A DNA stretch of 9,831 nt from an uncultured Ruminococcus sp. (lineage in GTDB: Bacteria > Bacillota_A > Clostridia > Oscillospirales > Ruminococcaceae). Under the pieces are notes generated by a model, which had not been told where the DNA came from, searched no databases, and was given only the letters and a program-made list of their open reading frames with translations. Location of the stretch: assembly GCA_937880065.1 (NCBI GenBank), contig CALFMA010000674.1:1-9831 (forward strand), in the 5' to 3' direction. Below are positions 1 through 6,120 of this stretch, piece by piece. The translations under genes were made by a program, and so were the position numbers. Within the stretch, counting starts at the first letter, position 1, and every line of letters begins with the position of its first letter.

Positions 1-298
1 AAGCCAGTGATTTAGCGAAATTCACGCCTACAAGCAGCGCTCCGATAAGTCCGGGAGCGTATGTCACAGCGATTCCGTCAAGGTCGGCAATGGTCACCTC
101 CGCCTCCCTCAAAGCCTGCTTTGTAACTACGAGAATGTTCTCGCAATGGCGGCGGGAGGCGATTTCAGGCACCACTCCGCCATATTTTTTATGCTCCTCA
201 ATCTGTGTTGAAATCACCGAAGAACGGATTTTTCTGAAATCCTCGCAGACGCTTGCGGCGGTTTCATCGCAGGAGCTTTCAATTCCTAAAATTAACAT
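1..298 (-). CDS. tsaD: tRNA N6-adenosine threonylcarbamoyltransferase TsaD, N-terminal part (runs off the left edge)
   Basis: TsaD transfers the threonylcarbamoyl group from threonylcarbamoyl-AMP to A37 of ANN-decoding tRNAs (t6A), working in the cytoplasm with TsaB and TsaE. About 99 N-terminal residues are visible. The ATG is at 298-296, and the protein opens [16 protein letters not shown], the ASKHA-type phosphate-binding start of the Kae1/TsaD family. It continues with [14 protein letters not shown] and then [13 protein letters not shown], both hallmark TsaD blocks. The HxxxH metal site lies further on, outside the window. The start is only two bases after the rimI stop, so translation is probably coupled; the ribosome binding site lies inside the end of rimI and is weak. 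It is the third gene of polA-rimI-tsaD. Family assignment is very secure; the rest of the gene cannot be judged. Confidence 0.96.
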   Translation of the reverse strand, partial: MLILGIESSCDETAASVCEDFRKIRSSVISTQIEEHKKYGGVVPEIASRRHCENILVVTKQALREAEVTIADLDGIAVTYAPGLIGALLVGVNFAKSLA

Positions 299-300
299 TT

Positions 301-759
301 TCAGCCTTCTTTATTTAATATTTTTTGCATTGCAACTGCATTTTCGTCAGGGAAACTGTAAAAGTTTTTCCTGATTGATATTTTTTCAAATCCGAATTTT
401 TCATATAAACCGATTGCAGGAGAATTGGACTCACGGACTTCAAGAAATATACTATTTGTAATTTCAGGCAATGCCGTAAGATATGCATTCATAAGATGCC
501 CTGCAATGCCATTTCGGCGATGTTTCGGTGAAACTGCAACACTTGTGATTTCCGCCTCATCTGCCGCATGAAAGCCGCAGATAAGTCCCGATATTTCGCC
601 ATTTTCAACGGCATACAGCACAACTCCGTTATCCTTTTCAGCTTCGGATTTGAAAGATTCCGCAGACCAGCCGTCATTGCCCACGCACATTTTATCAAGG
701 TCGGACAGGGCGGCAAAAATCTCAGAATCAGTATTTTTATCGGCACGGATTATTTCCAT
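301..759 (-). CDS. rimI: Ribosomal-protein-alanine N-acetyltransferase RimI-like GNAT
   Basis: A 152-residue GNAT enzyme that would transfer acetyl from acetyl-CoA to a protein N-terminus; in E. coli RimI the substrate is ribosomal protein S18. The acetyl-CoA loop is in [17 protein letters not shown] (residues 73-89). [19 protein letters not shown] (106-124) matches the RimI block, and E107 and Y119 have the same 12-residue spacing as the E. coli catalytic Glu103/Tyr115. The [15 protein letters not shown] segment near the C-terminus is also RimI-like. The ATG at 759-757 has a good GAGGTG site five bases upstream. It lies 38 bases after polA and two bases before tsaD. rimI and tsaD are neighbours in many bacteria, often with tsaB and tsaE, which are not seen here. 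The true substrate in this organism is inferred only. Confidence 0.92.
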   Translation of the reverse strand: MEIIRADKNTDSEIFAALSDLDKMCVGNDGWSAESFKSEAEKDNGVVLYAVENGEISGLICGFHAADEAEITSVAVSPKHRRNGIAGHLMNAYLTALPEITNSIFLEVRESNSPAIGLYEKFGFEKISIRKNFYSFPDENAVAMQKILNKEG

Positions 760-797
760 TGTAACACCTCAAAATCATAGCAATATAGTACAAAATA

Positions 798-3332
798 TCA
801 GCCTTTCGCATCATACCAGCTGCTGCCTGTATGGACATCAACTGCAAGTGGTGCTTTCATCTCACAGACATTGAGCATTTCCTCTTTCAGCAATTCCGCA
901 CAGCGTTCAGCACAGGATAAATCAGCCTCGATAATCAGTTCATCGTGCACCTGCAATATCAGTTCCGCATCGAGATTTTCAGCTTTCAAACGGCGATATA
1001 CGTTAATCATTGCGATTTTTATAAGGTCAGCGGCAGTTCCCTGAACAGGTGTATTCATAGCAATTCTCTTACCTGCCGCCTGTAACATTTTGTTGGATGA
1101 AAGAAGTTCGGGAATGAGTCTTTTTCGCCCGAACATAGTCGTTACAACTCCTGTTTTCATGGCATTGTCAACGGTGTTATCCATAAACTTCTGCACCTTT
1201 GGATACTTAGCAAGATAGTCCGAAATATACTTCTTCGCCTGTGCCACAGATGTGCCGATATCCTTTGACAGAGAGAACGGCCCCATACCATAGATAATGC
1301 CGAAATTTACGGCTTTTGCGGCACTTCTCATCTCAGAAGTGACCATAATCGCAGGCATATCAAACACCTGTGAAGCCGTGGAAGTGTGAATATCCTCCCC
1401 CGATGTAAAGGCGGAAATCATATTTTCATCGCCGCACAGATGTGCCATAACTCGCAGTTCAATCTGGCTGTAATCCGCATCAATCAACACTTTTCCCTCA
1501 TCGGCAACAAAGAATTTCCGCATCTCCGCACCTAACTCGGTACGGACGGGAATATTCTGCAAATTTGGCTCAGTTGAGGAAATTCTGCCTGTTCGGGTTT
1601 CCGTCTGCTTGAAAGACGTGTGAATTCGTCCGTCCTCGGCAACCTTTTCAAGAAGCCCTGTAACATAGGTGGAGTTCAATTTTGTATACTGTCTGTATTT
1701 TAACACGTTATCCACAATGGGGCAGAAGCTTCGCAATTCCTCCAAAACCTCGGCATTTGTGGAATATCCGCTTTTAGTTTTCTTCTTCGCAGGCAGTCCG
1801 AGTTCCTCAAAAAGTACAACTCCAAGCTGTTTCGGAGAGGAGATATTAAACGTATGCCCCGCTTCGTCGTATATTAATTGTTGAGTTTCCTCAATCATTT
1901 CCGTAAGATATTTACCAAATTCCTCAACACCCTGCTTTGTAATGAGAATTCCCTGATGCTCCATTGACGCAAGAACCTCGCAAAGGGGCATTTCAATATT
2001 GTCCAGCAAGTCGGTCATTCCCTCAGCATCAACGGCTTCACGGAGTTTCTTCACAAGTCGTGGAAGTGACGCTAATTCGGCAAAATCGCCATTTTCTGTG
2101 CAGTAGTGAACACCATACTCACCGCACAGCTTTTCCGTGCCGTAGTCGGATGCGGCAGTATTCAGCAGATAGCCGCAGATTTCCCCGTCAGTTCTGAGAT
2201 TGCGGAGATTTCCGCCACGTGCCATTGCCCAGCGATAATGAGGTTTAGCGGACATAGTGATTTTTTCGCAGTCTGAAGCCAAAAATTGAAGTATCAGTTC
2301 CTCGGAATTTGTTTGGTAAACCGTTGTATCATCAAGAATTGTCAGCTTTTCGCCGTCAAATAAATAGGCTGTTGACGCAAATTTGTCGATTATTTCAGCT
2401 GTCAGTTCCCCGAAAGAAAGCTCCACAGGAACGTATTCCTCCACAGGCTTTTCAACGGATTTTTCAGCGGCTGAGGCTGAAATTTCAAGCTTATCGAGGA
2501 GCTTGTACATCTCCAGTTCCGTGAGAAAACGGCTCAATTCAGCCTTGTCAGCCTCCCCGATTTTATAGAAATCAAGGCATTTTTCAACAGGCGCATCACG
2601 GACAATCGTAGCAAGCCATTTGCTCTCTTTTGCCGATTCTTCGCCATTTTCAAGCTTTGTCTTAACTCCCTTTGTAAGGTTTGACTGTGCATAATTTTCA
2701 TAGAGATTTTCAATCGTGCCGTACTCTTTAATAAGAGCAGTCGCCGTTTTTTCGCCGATTCCCGCCACGCCCTTGATGTTGTCGGAGCTGTCGCCCATAA
2801 GGGCTTTCAAGTCGATAAGACGGATTGGCTCAAAGCCGTAATCCTCAATAAATCGGGCAGGAGTGTAGTGAATCGTTTCCTTGTTTGTAGCAAGGAGAAC
2901 GGTGATATTTTCGTCAATCAGCTGCAAACTATCCCTATCACCCGTGAGAACATAACATTCACAGCCGCAATCTGTGCAGCTTTTCGACAAAGTTCCGAGA
3001 ATGTCGTCTGCCTCGAAACCCTCACACTCCACAATTTTAATGCCCATAAGCGTCAGCAGTTCCTTTATTAATGGCATCTGCTGGGCAAGTTCGGGGGGCA
3101 TACCCTTACGGTTCGCCTTATAGCTTTCCACTTTTTTATGGCGGAAAGTCGGGGATTTCAGGTCAAATGCAACTGCCACGGAATCGGGCTGCACATCGTT
3201 AAAATTTTTTAAATATATATTCATAAAACCGAAAATGACATTGGTGAAAACGCCTTTTTTATTTGAAAGCAGCTTTATACCGTAAAATGCACGGTTCAGA
3301 ATACTGTTTCCGTCAATGGCGAGAAGCTTCAT
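798..3332 (-). CDS. polA: DNA polymerase I, with 5'-3' exonuclease and a degenerate 3'-5' exonuclease domain
   Basis: An 844-residue family A polymerase for gap repair and Okazaki fragment maturation. Residues 1-285 form the 5' nuclease: the DGNS start (D7), FEADD (106-110), LTGDRDSLQ (129-137) and LMGDSSDNIKGVAGIGEKTA (178-197) supply metal-binding Asp residues and the helix-hairpin-helix. Residues about 300-440 occupy the place of the proofreading domain, but the DxE motif is replaced by AYLFDGEKL, and no other canonical active-site Asp could be placed confidently. Residues about 445-844 are the polymerase: TRTGRISSTEPNLQNIP (579-595), motif A DYSQIELR (620-627), motif B around K673/F677/Y681, and motif C QVHDE (794-798). 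The length is close to Taq and Bacillus Pol I (832-876), which also lack proofreading. The ATG has GAGGTG five bases upstream. It is first in the operon with rimI and tsaD and is divergent from rplJ. Confidence 0.98.
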   Translation of the reverse strand: MKLLAIDGNSILNRAFYGIKLLSNKKGVFTNVIFGFMNIYLKNFNDVQPDSVAVAFDLKSPTFRHKKVESYKANRKGMPPELAQQMPLIKELLTLMGIKIVECEGFEADDILGTLSKSCTDCGCECYVLTGDRDSLQLIDENITVLLATNKETIHYTPARFIEDYGFEPIRLIDLKALMGDSSDNIKGVAGIGEKTATALIKEYGTIENLYENYAQSNLTKGVKTKLENGEESAKESKWLATIVRDAPVEKCLDFYKIGEADKAELSRFLTELEMYKLLDKLEISASAAEKSVEKPVEEYVPVELSFGELTAEIIDKFASTAYLFDGEKLTILDDTTVYQTNSEELILQFLASDCEKITMSAKPHYRWAMARGGNLRNLRTDGEICGYLLNTAASDYGTEKLCGEYGVHYCTENGDFAELASLPRLVKKLREAVDAEGMTDLLDNIEMPLCEVLASMEHQGILITKQGVEEFGKYLTEMIEETQQLIYDEAGHTFNISSPKQLGVVLFEELGLPAKKKTKSGYSTNAEVLEELRSFCPIVDNVLKYRQYTKLNSTYVTGLLEKVAEDGRIHTSFKQTETRTGRISSTEPNLQNIPVRTELGAEMRKFFVADEGKVLIDADYSQIELRVMAHLCGDENMISAFTSGEDIHTSTASQVFDMPAIMVTSEMRSAAKAVNFGIIYGMGPFSLSKDIGTSVAQAKKYISDYLAKYPKVQKFMDNTVDNAMKTGVVTTMFGRKRLIPELLSSNKMLQAAGKRIAMNTPVQGTAADLIKIAMINVYRRLKAENLDAELILQVHDELIIEADLSCAERCAELLKEEMLNVCEMKAPLAVDVHTGSSWYDAKG

Positions 3333-3364
3333 ATAATCACCTCGTAATAATCATTATAAAACTC

Positions 3365-3393
3365 ATTATATCACGTTTTCGCCCAAATAGCAA
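3365..3393 (-). promoter_or_regulatory. Sigma-A promoter of the polA-rimI-tsaD operon
   Basis: On the minus strand there is TTGCTA (3393-3388), a 17-base spacer and TATAAT (3370-3365). TG lies one base before the -10, making it an extended -10 element. Transcription would start near 3358, about 25 bases before the polA ATG. The -35 matches consensus at four of six positions. It is back to back with the rplJ promoter; the two -35 boxes are about 40 bp apart with an A/T-rich tract between them. Confidence 0.75.
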
Positions 3394-3432
3394 GGGATTT
3401 TAAAAAAATCCGAAAAAATTTCAAAAAAGGGG

Positions 3433-3461
3433 TTGACAAGCTGTGAAATGTGTGCTATAAT
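3433..3461 (+). promoter_or_regulatory. Strong sigma-A promoter of rplJ-rplL
   Basis: A perfect TTGACA (3433-3438), a 17-base spacer and a perfect TATAAT (3456-3461), with TG at 3453-3454 giving an extended -10. A-tracts at about 3402-3428 lie directly upstream and look like an UP element. Such a consensus promoter suits a ribosomal protein operon. The start would be near 3468, giving a leader of about 170 bases before the rplJ ATG. Confidence 0.93.
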
Positions 3462-3561
3462 ATAAAAGCTGATTTCAGCAAATATCGTATTCTAAAGACA
3501 GCTGGCAAGGCGAAAGCCCGTAAGTCCCGCCGAGGAGTGCAATTGATAAGAGTTATCATTG

Positions 3562-3594
3562 TCCTTTTCCGAGCTGTCGGCAAAGGATTTTTTT
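3562..3594 (+). terminator. Intrinsic terminator (attenuator) within the rplJ leader
   Basis: TCCTTT (3562-3567) pairs with AAAGGA (3582-3587), and CCGA (3569-3572) pairs with TCGG (3577-3580) around a GCTG loop, with one T/C mismatch between the two helices. Seven T residues (3588-3594) follow at once. Because it lies after the rplJ promoter and before the gene, it must be conditional. AGCTGTC within its loop and 3' arm is complementary to 3497-3503, which supplies the antiterminator. Confidence 0.85.
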
Positions 3595-3598
3595 ATTG

Positions 3599-3627
3599 CT
3601 CCGAATACGATAAAAAATAATTCGGAG
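3599..3627 (+). promoter_or_regulatory. Hairpin that sequesters the rplJ Shine-Dalgarno
   Basis: CTCCGAAT (3599-3606) is perfectly complementary to ATTCGGAG (3620-3627), giving an 8-bp stem with a 13-base A-rich loop. The 3' arm contains GGAG of the GGAGGTG ribosome binding site (3624-3630). The 5' arm and loop overlap GAATACGATA (3603-3612), which can instead pair over 10 bp with the leader start (3483-3492). The two pairings cannot coexist. The complementarities are directly visible; the regulatory role is inferred. Confidence 0.65.
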
Positions 3628-3638
3628 GTGAATACACA

Positions 3639-4151
3639 ATGCCAAGCAATGCAGTTCTCGAAGCCAAGAAGGCTAAGGTTGAACAGCTCACAGACCTCAT
3701 CAAGAACTCCGTATCAGGCGTTCTCGTTGACTACAAGGGCATCACCGTTGAGGAAGACACAAAGCTCAGAAAGGAGCTTCGTGAGGCAGGAGTTAACTAC
3801 TTCGTAGAGAAGAACACTCTGCTCCTCCGTGCATTCCAGAATTGCGGTATTGAGGGATTCGAGGAGGTTCTTAACGGAACAACAGCTATCGCTCTCTCAA
3901 ACGACGACCAGACTGCTCCCGCACGTATTCTCGGTAAATTCGCTGAGAAGTCAGGCGACGAAAAGTTCAATCTCAAGGCAGGTTACGTTGAAGGTGAAGT
4001 TTACGACAAGGCAGGAGTTGTTGCTCTTTCCAAGATTCCTTCAAAGGATGTTCTGCTCGCACAGCTCGTTGGCTCTCTCCAGGGTCCAATGCAGAAACTC
4101 GCAGCTACTCTCAAGGCAGTTGCAGACAAGAAGTCAGAAGAAGCTGCCTGA
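3639..4151 (+). CDS. rplJ: 50S ribosomal protein L10
   Basis: L10 (uL10) is the base of the ribosomal stalk: its N-terminal domain binds 23S rRNA and its C-terminal helix carries L7/L12 dimers, which recruit translation GTPases. The 170-residue protein has the expected length. SGVLVDYKGITVEEDTKLRK (about 26-45) followed by VNYFVEKNTLLLRAF are the typical rRNA-binding blocks. LLAQLVGSLQGPMQKLAATL (near 138-157) is the conserved helix entering the L12-binding tail. The ATG has GGAGGTG eight bases upstream; that site can be masked by the hairpin at 3599-3627. Expression is likely autoregulated by L10(L12)4 through the leader. Codon use is strongly biased, as expected for a highly expressed gene. 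Confidence 0.98.
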   Translation: MPSNAVLEAKKAKVEQLTDLIKNSVSGVLVDYKGITVEEDTKLRKELREAGVNYFVEKNTLLLRAFQNCGIEGFEEVLNGTTAIALSNDDQTAPARILGKFAEKSGDEKFNLKAGYVEGEVYDKAGVVALSKIPSKDVLLAQLVGSLQGPMQKLAATLKAVADKKSEEAA

Positions 4152-4189
4152 TTTCACTTGTTTATTTAAGTTGTCAGCTTAATACTATC

Positions 4190-4201
4190 GCCGTAATCGG
4201 C
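4190..4201 (+). other. Small hairpin in the rplJ-rplL spacer
   Basis: GCCG-TAAT-CGGC forms a 4-bp stem with a 4-base loop, 26 bases before the rplL ATG. The 76-base spacer has no promoter that I can see and no T-run after the hairpin, so it is not a terminator. L12 is made in several-fold excess over L10; a structured spacer could matter for processing or separate initiation, but this is inference only. Confidence 0.35.
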
Positions 4202-4227
4202 AAATAATTATAAAGGAGATTATTATC

Positions 4228-4599
4228 ATGGCTTCAGAGAAGATCACAAATTTTGTAGAAGAAATCAAGACTCTTTCCGTTCTTGAGCTTGCTGAGCTCG
4301 TAGAGGCAATTCAGGAGGAATTCGGTGTAACAGCAATGGTTGCTGCTGCTCCTGCTGCTGGCGGTGCAGCTGCTGCTGCTGACGCTAAGACAGAGTTCGA
4401 CGTAATCCTCGCTTCCTTCGGTGACGCTAAGATGGCTGTTATCAAGGCTGCTAAGGAAATCCTCGGTCTTGGTCTTAAGGAAGCTAAGGAAGTAGTTGAG
4501 TCTGCTCCTAAGGCTATCAAGGAAGGCGTTTCAGAGGCAGAGGCTAACGAGCTTAAGGAAAAGTTCGAGGCTGCTGGTGCTACAATCGAAATCAAGTAA
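4228..4599 (+). CDS. rplL: 50S ribosomal protein L7/L12
   Basis: L7/L12 (bL12) is the multi-copy mobile stalk protein that recruits and activates EF-Tu, EF-G, IF2 and RF3. The 123 residues match the family length. Residues 1-33 are the dimerisation and L10-binding domain ([18 protein letters not shown]). Residues about 34-53 are the Ala-rich flexible hinge ([16 protein letters not shown]). The rest is the factor-binding domain with the hallmark [19 protein letters not shown] and the end GATIEIK. AAGGAGA lies eight bases upstream of the ATG. It is co-transcribed with rplJ and followed by a strong terminator. Confidence 0.99.
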   Translation: MASEKITNFVEEIKTLSVLELAELVEAIQEEFGVTAMVAAAPAAGGAAAAADAKTEFDVILASFGDAKMAVIKAAKEILGLGLKEAKEVVESAPKAIKEGVSEAEANELKEKFEAAGATIEIK

Positions 4600-4617
4600 T
4601 TTTTTACTTAACATTTC

Positions 4618-4650
4618 AAAGGCTGTTCCGTTTGGAGCAGCCTTTTTTAT
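4618..4650 (+). terminator. Rho-independent terminator of rplJ-rplL
   Basis: AAAGGCTG (4618-4625) pairs with CAGCCTTT (4638-4645), with an inner TCC/GGA pairing around a GTTT loop and one T/G opposition. The T-run at 4643-4648 overlaps the 3' arm. It lies 18 bases after the rplL stop and immediately before the promoter of the next gene. Confidence 0.93.
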
Positions 4651-4679
4651 TTGACAAAATCAGCTGAATATGATATAAT
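4651..4679 (+). promoter_or_regulatory. Sigma-A promoter of the CPBP protease gene
   Basis: A perfect TTGACA (4651-4656), a 17-base spacer and a perfect TATAAT (4674-4679), with TG at 4671-4672 (extended -10). Transcription would start near 4686. The -35 begins right after the rplL terminator T-run. Promoter strength appears as high as that of rplJ by consensus match. Confidence 0.88.
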
Positions 4680-4704
4680 TTCATTGGTCAAAACAATAAC
4701 AAAT

Positions 4705-4721
4705 AGGAAGTGAACGTAGTG
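4705..4721 (+). promoter_or_regulatory. Ribosome binding site that fixes a GTG start for the CPBP gene
   Basis: AGGAAG (4705-4710) overlaps an upstream in-frame GTG at 4710 and so cannot serve it. It is correctly spaced, about eight bases, for the in-frame GTG at 4719-4721, which is therefore the preferred start. Confidence 0.65.
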
Positions 4722-5444
4722 TCCAACAAAATTTCGAAATCCATAATCTTTTTAATATTAACCGTCATTTTATTTGTTATACAATACTTTTTTAGCAAAA
4801 TCGGCTGGATTATTGCAGATATTTTTGATTATTCGTCAATAGATAAAGACAGTCTATTTATGCGTTTGTCAGTTCACCACATTATGCAAATGCTTCTTGC
4901 ACTTGTTGTTATATTTATACTTCATAAAACATCGGATAAAACAGATTTCAAGCTAAAGCCAAAGTATGATAAAAATGGAATAAAATATACTTTTATTTTT
5001 TGTGCTGTAATTTTCGCTTATTTTCTGGGAGCATACATAATAGGCTCTTTTTTAGGAACAATCGGAATTTATGATTATGAGCTAACAGCAACAAATGTTA
5101 TCGGAACATTGGCATTTCAACTGTTGCTATCAGGCACTTCAGAAGAAATATTATTCCGTTCTCTGCCTATCGTGTGGTATAAAACGGTAATCAAATCAGA
5201 TAGCAAATTCTTCAACATAGGTGTTGTCTTAGCCGTATCATTTCTATTTGCAATTGCTCATTACAACGCAGCTATGCCGCTTCCGCCGCAATTATTTCAG
5301 ATAATATATGCCTTTGTTCTCGGCTTAGTGTATGGATTTGTTTTTCTGAAATCCAAAAGTGTCGTTTATCCCATGATAATGCACGGAATGAGCAATTTTA
5401 TTTCAGTCGGCGGATGTTACATTTATATGTATTTCTTTATGTAA
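4719..5444 (+). CDS. CPBP-family intramembrane protease (CAAX prenyl protease 2/ABI type)
   Basis: A 241-residue membrane protein of the CPBP (ABI/Rce1-like) glutamic intramembrane protease family. All three family motifs are present: SEEILFR with E142/E143 and R147; FAIAH, giving FxxxH at F177/H181; and HGMSN, giving HxxxN at H222/N226. Several hydrophobic segments are apparent, at about 8-35, 52-68, 90-116, 126-138, 165-183 and 192-210. Bacterial members process peptides or act in bacteriocin self-immunity; the substrate here is unknown. Start choice: the GTG at 4719 fits the AGGAAG site, and a GTG at 4710 would add three residues. Compared with rplJ and rplL the gene is richer in A/T and in TTA and ATA codons, which suggests an accessory or transferred gene. 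No bacteriocin precursor is visible next to it. Confidence 0.9.
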   Translation: MSNKISKSIIFLILTVILFVIQYFFSKIGWIIADIFDYSSIDKDSLFMRLSVHHIMQMLLALVVIFILHKTSDKTDFKLKPKYDKNGIKYTFIFCAVIFAYFLGAYIIGSFLGTIGIYDYELTATNVIGTLAFQLLLSGTSEEILFRSLPIVWYKTVIKSDSKFFNIGVVLAVSFLFAIAHYNAAMPLPPQLFQIIYAFVLGLVYGFVFLKSKSVVYPMIMHGMSNFISVGGCYIYMYFFM

Positions 5445-5516
5445 AAGTCAATATATAGCCGTTTTCTCTTATTTTTATTGAGAATTCAGATTTACCAAGA
5501 AAGCTGAGAAAATACT

Positions 5517-5960
5517 ATGAACATACGTGAAATCAAAGAAAATAAAAAGCAATATCTTTCACTTTTGCTGTTGGCTGACGAGCAGGAAGATATGATTGAC
5601 CGCTATATCGACAGGGGGACAATGTACGTCCTTGACGATGACGGGGTGAAATGCGAATGTGTAGTGACGGACGAGGGTGAGGGAATCCTTGAAATCAAGA
5701 ACATCGCCACAGAGCCACAATATCAAGGAAAAGGCTATGCAAGGGCAATGATTGACTTTATCTGCCGCAAATACAAGGTTTTTTTTTCTATATTGCAAGT
5801 CGGAACAGGCGATAGTCCGCTGACTGTGCCTTTCTACGAAAAATGCGGATTTGTCCGTTCCCATACCGTGAAAAATTTTTTCACCGACAACTATGACCAC
5901 CCTATTTATGAATGTGAGGTGCTGCTTACAGATATGGTTTATCTGAGGAAAAAACTTTAG
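5517..5960 (+). CDS. GNAT-family N-acetyltransferase, substrate unknown
   Basis: A 147-residue acetyl-CoA-dependent acetyltransferase. The core motif is ATEPQYQGKGYARAMIDFI (64-82), with QGKGYA as the pyrophosphate-binding loop. FYEKCGFV (106-113) is the usual motif B. LQVGTGDSPLTVPFYEKCGF resembles small Firmicute GNATs of unknown substrate. It starts 72 bases after the CPBP gene; no convincing promoter or terminator lies between them, so they may share a transcript. The Shine-Dalgarno is weak (GAG at 5506-5508, with CTGAG seven to eleven bases before the ATG). The stop codon TAG is made of two target-site bases plus the first G of an inserted repeat element. Removing the element would leave TAA at the same codon, so the protein length is unaffected. 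Confidence 0.85.
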   Translation: MNIREIKENKKQYLSLLLLADEQEDMIDRYIDRGTMYVLDDDGVKCECVVTDEGEGILEIKNIATEPQYQGKGYARAMIDFICRKYKVFFSILQVGTGDSPLTVPFYEKCGFVRSHTVKNFFTDNYDHPIYECEVLLTDMVYLRKKL

Positions 5961-6120
5961 GGCATCTCTAAAAACTCGTTTGATTAAAGAAAAAGCAGAT
6001 AGGTGCGGCAGCTGCAAGAAAAGCTTCCGAAGGCGTGCTTTCGCACTCCAAGGGAGGTTGACGAAGCAGATGTCGTGCATAGCTGTTTTTTCTCGAAAGG
6101 GGTTTTTAGAGATGCCCTTA
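5957..6120. repeat. TTA target-site duplication flanking the MITE-like element
   Basis: TTA at 5957-5959 directly precedes the left GGGC end, and TTA at 6118-6120 directly follows the right GCCC end. Collapsing one copy and the element rejoins CTT-TAA with the A-run of the terminator hairpin, a sensible ancestral arrangement. An alternative reading is a 17-bp inverted repeat (AGGGC...GCCCT) with no clear duplication. Confidence 0.65.
5960..6117 (+). mobile_element. MITE-like element with 16-bp perfect terminal inverted repeats
   Basis: GGGCATCTCTAAAAAC (5960-5975) is perfectly repeated in inverse at 6102-6117, and TTA flanks both ends (5957-5959 and 6118-6120) as a probable 3-bp target duplication. 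The 158-bp body has no transposase. It contains an inner hairpin (GTGC-TTTC-GCAC near 6028-6039), a near-match subterminal inverted pair (AGAAAAAGCAG against CTGTTTTTTCT) and a direct GCAGAT repeat. These are features of a non-autonomous element mobilised in trans. Three-base TNA-type duplications occur in some IS5-family groups, but I cannot assign a family. It inserted exactly at the GNAT stop codon and just before a terminator. Confidence 0.8.

Larger units (their letters stand above)
3468..3630 (+). promoter_or_regulatory. L10 leader: autoregulatory 5' UTR of rplJ-rplL
   Basis: The stretch from GACAGCTGGC (3497-3506) to GCCGAGG (3529-3535) resembles the Firmicute L10 leader, an rRNA mimic bound by the L10(L12)4 complex. 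Visible parts are: a GGC-GAAA-GCC hairpin (3509-3518); a hairpin CAAT/GATAA-GAG-TTATC/ATTG (3540-3561); an intrinsic terminator (3562-3594); GACAGCT (3497-3503), which can pair perfectly with AGCTGTC (3572-3578) inside the terminator; and a 10-bp end-to-end helix, TATCGTATTC (3483-3492) with GAATACGATA (3603-3612). In Bacillus subtilis, L10(L12)4 favours an anti-antiterminator so that transcription stops; the same logic fits here. The long-range helix adds a possible translational layer because it competes with a hairpin covering the Shine-Dalgarno. Confidence 0.88.

Noticed and set aside
3468..3479. GCTGATTTCAGC palindrome at the predicted rplJ transcription start, considered as an operator
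   Set aside because: It is short, with a tiny loop and no known regulator pattern; at most it is a 5' stabilising hairpin.
4311..4595. Minus-strand open frame of 94 codons within rplL
   Set aside because: It is an antisense shadow produced by the strongly biased, Ala-rich codons of rplL.
4710..4721. GTG at 4710 as the start of the CPBP protease
   Set aside because: The only Shine-Dalgarno-like stretch (4705-4710) overlaps that codon; it is correctly spaced for GTG at 4719.
5462..5512. TTTTCTC (5462-5468) complementary to GAGAAAA (5506-5512) just before the GNAT start
   Set aside because: The pairing is 7 bp and A/T-rich, in A/T-rich DNA, and the ribosome binding site there is weak anyway; I cannot distinguish it from chance.
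5559..6080. A 173-codon open frame on the minus strand crossing the GNAT gene and the inserted element
   Set aside because: It overlaps a well-supported GNAT gene in antisense, begins inside the MITE-like element and shows no recognisable domain. It is a chance frame, although its first 40 codons would recur wherever the element is copied.
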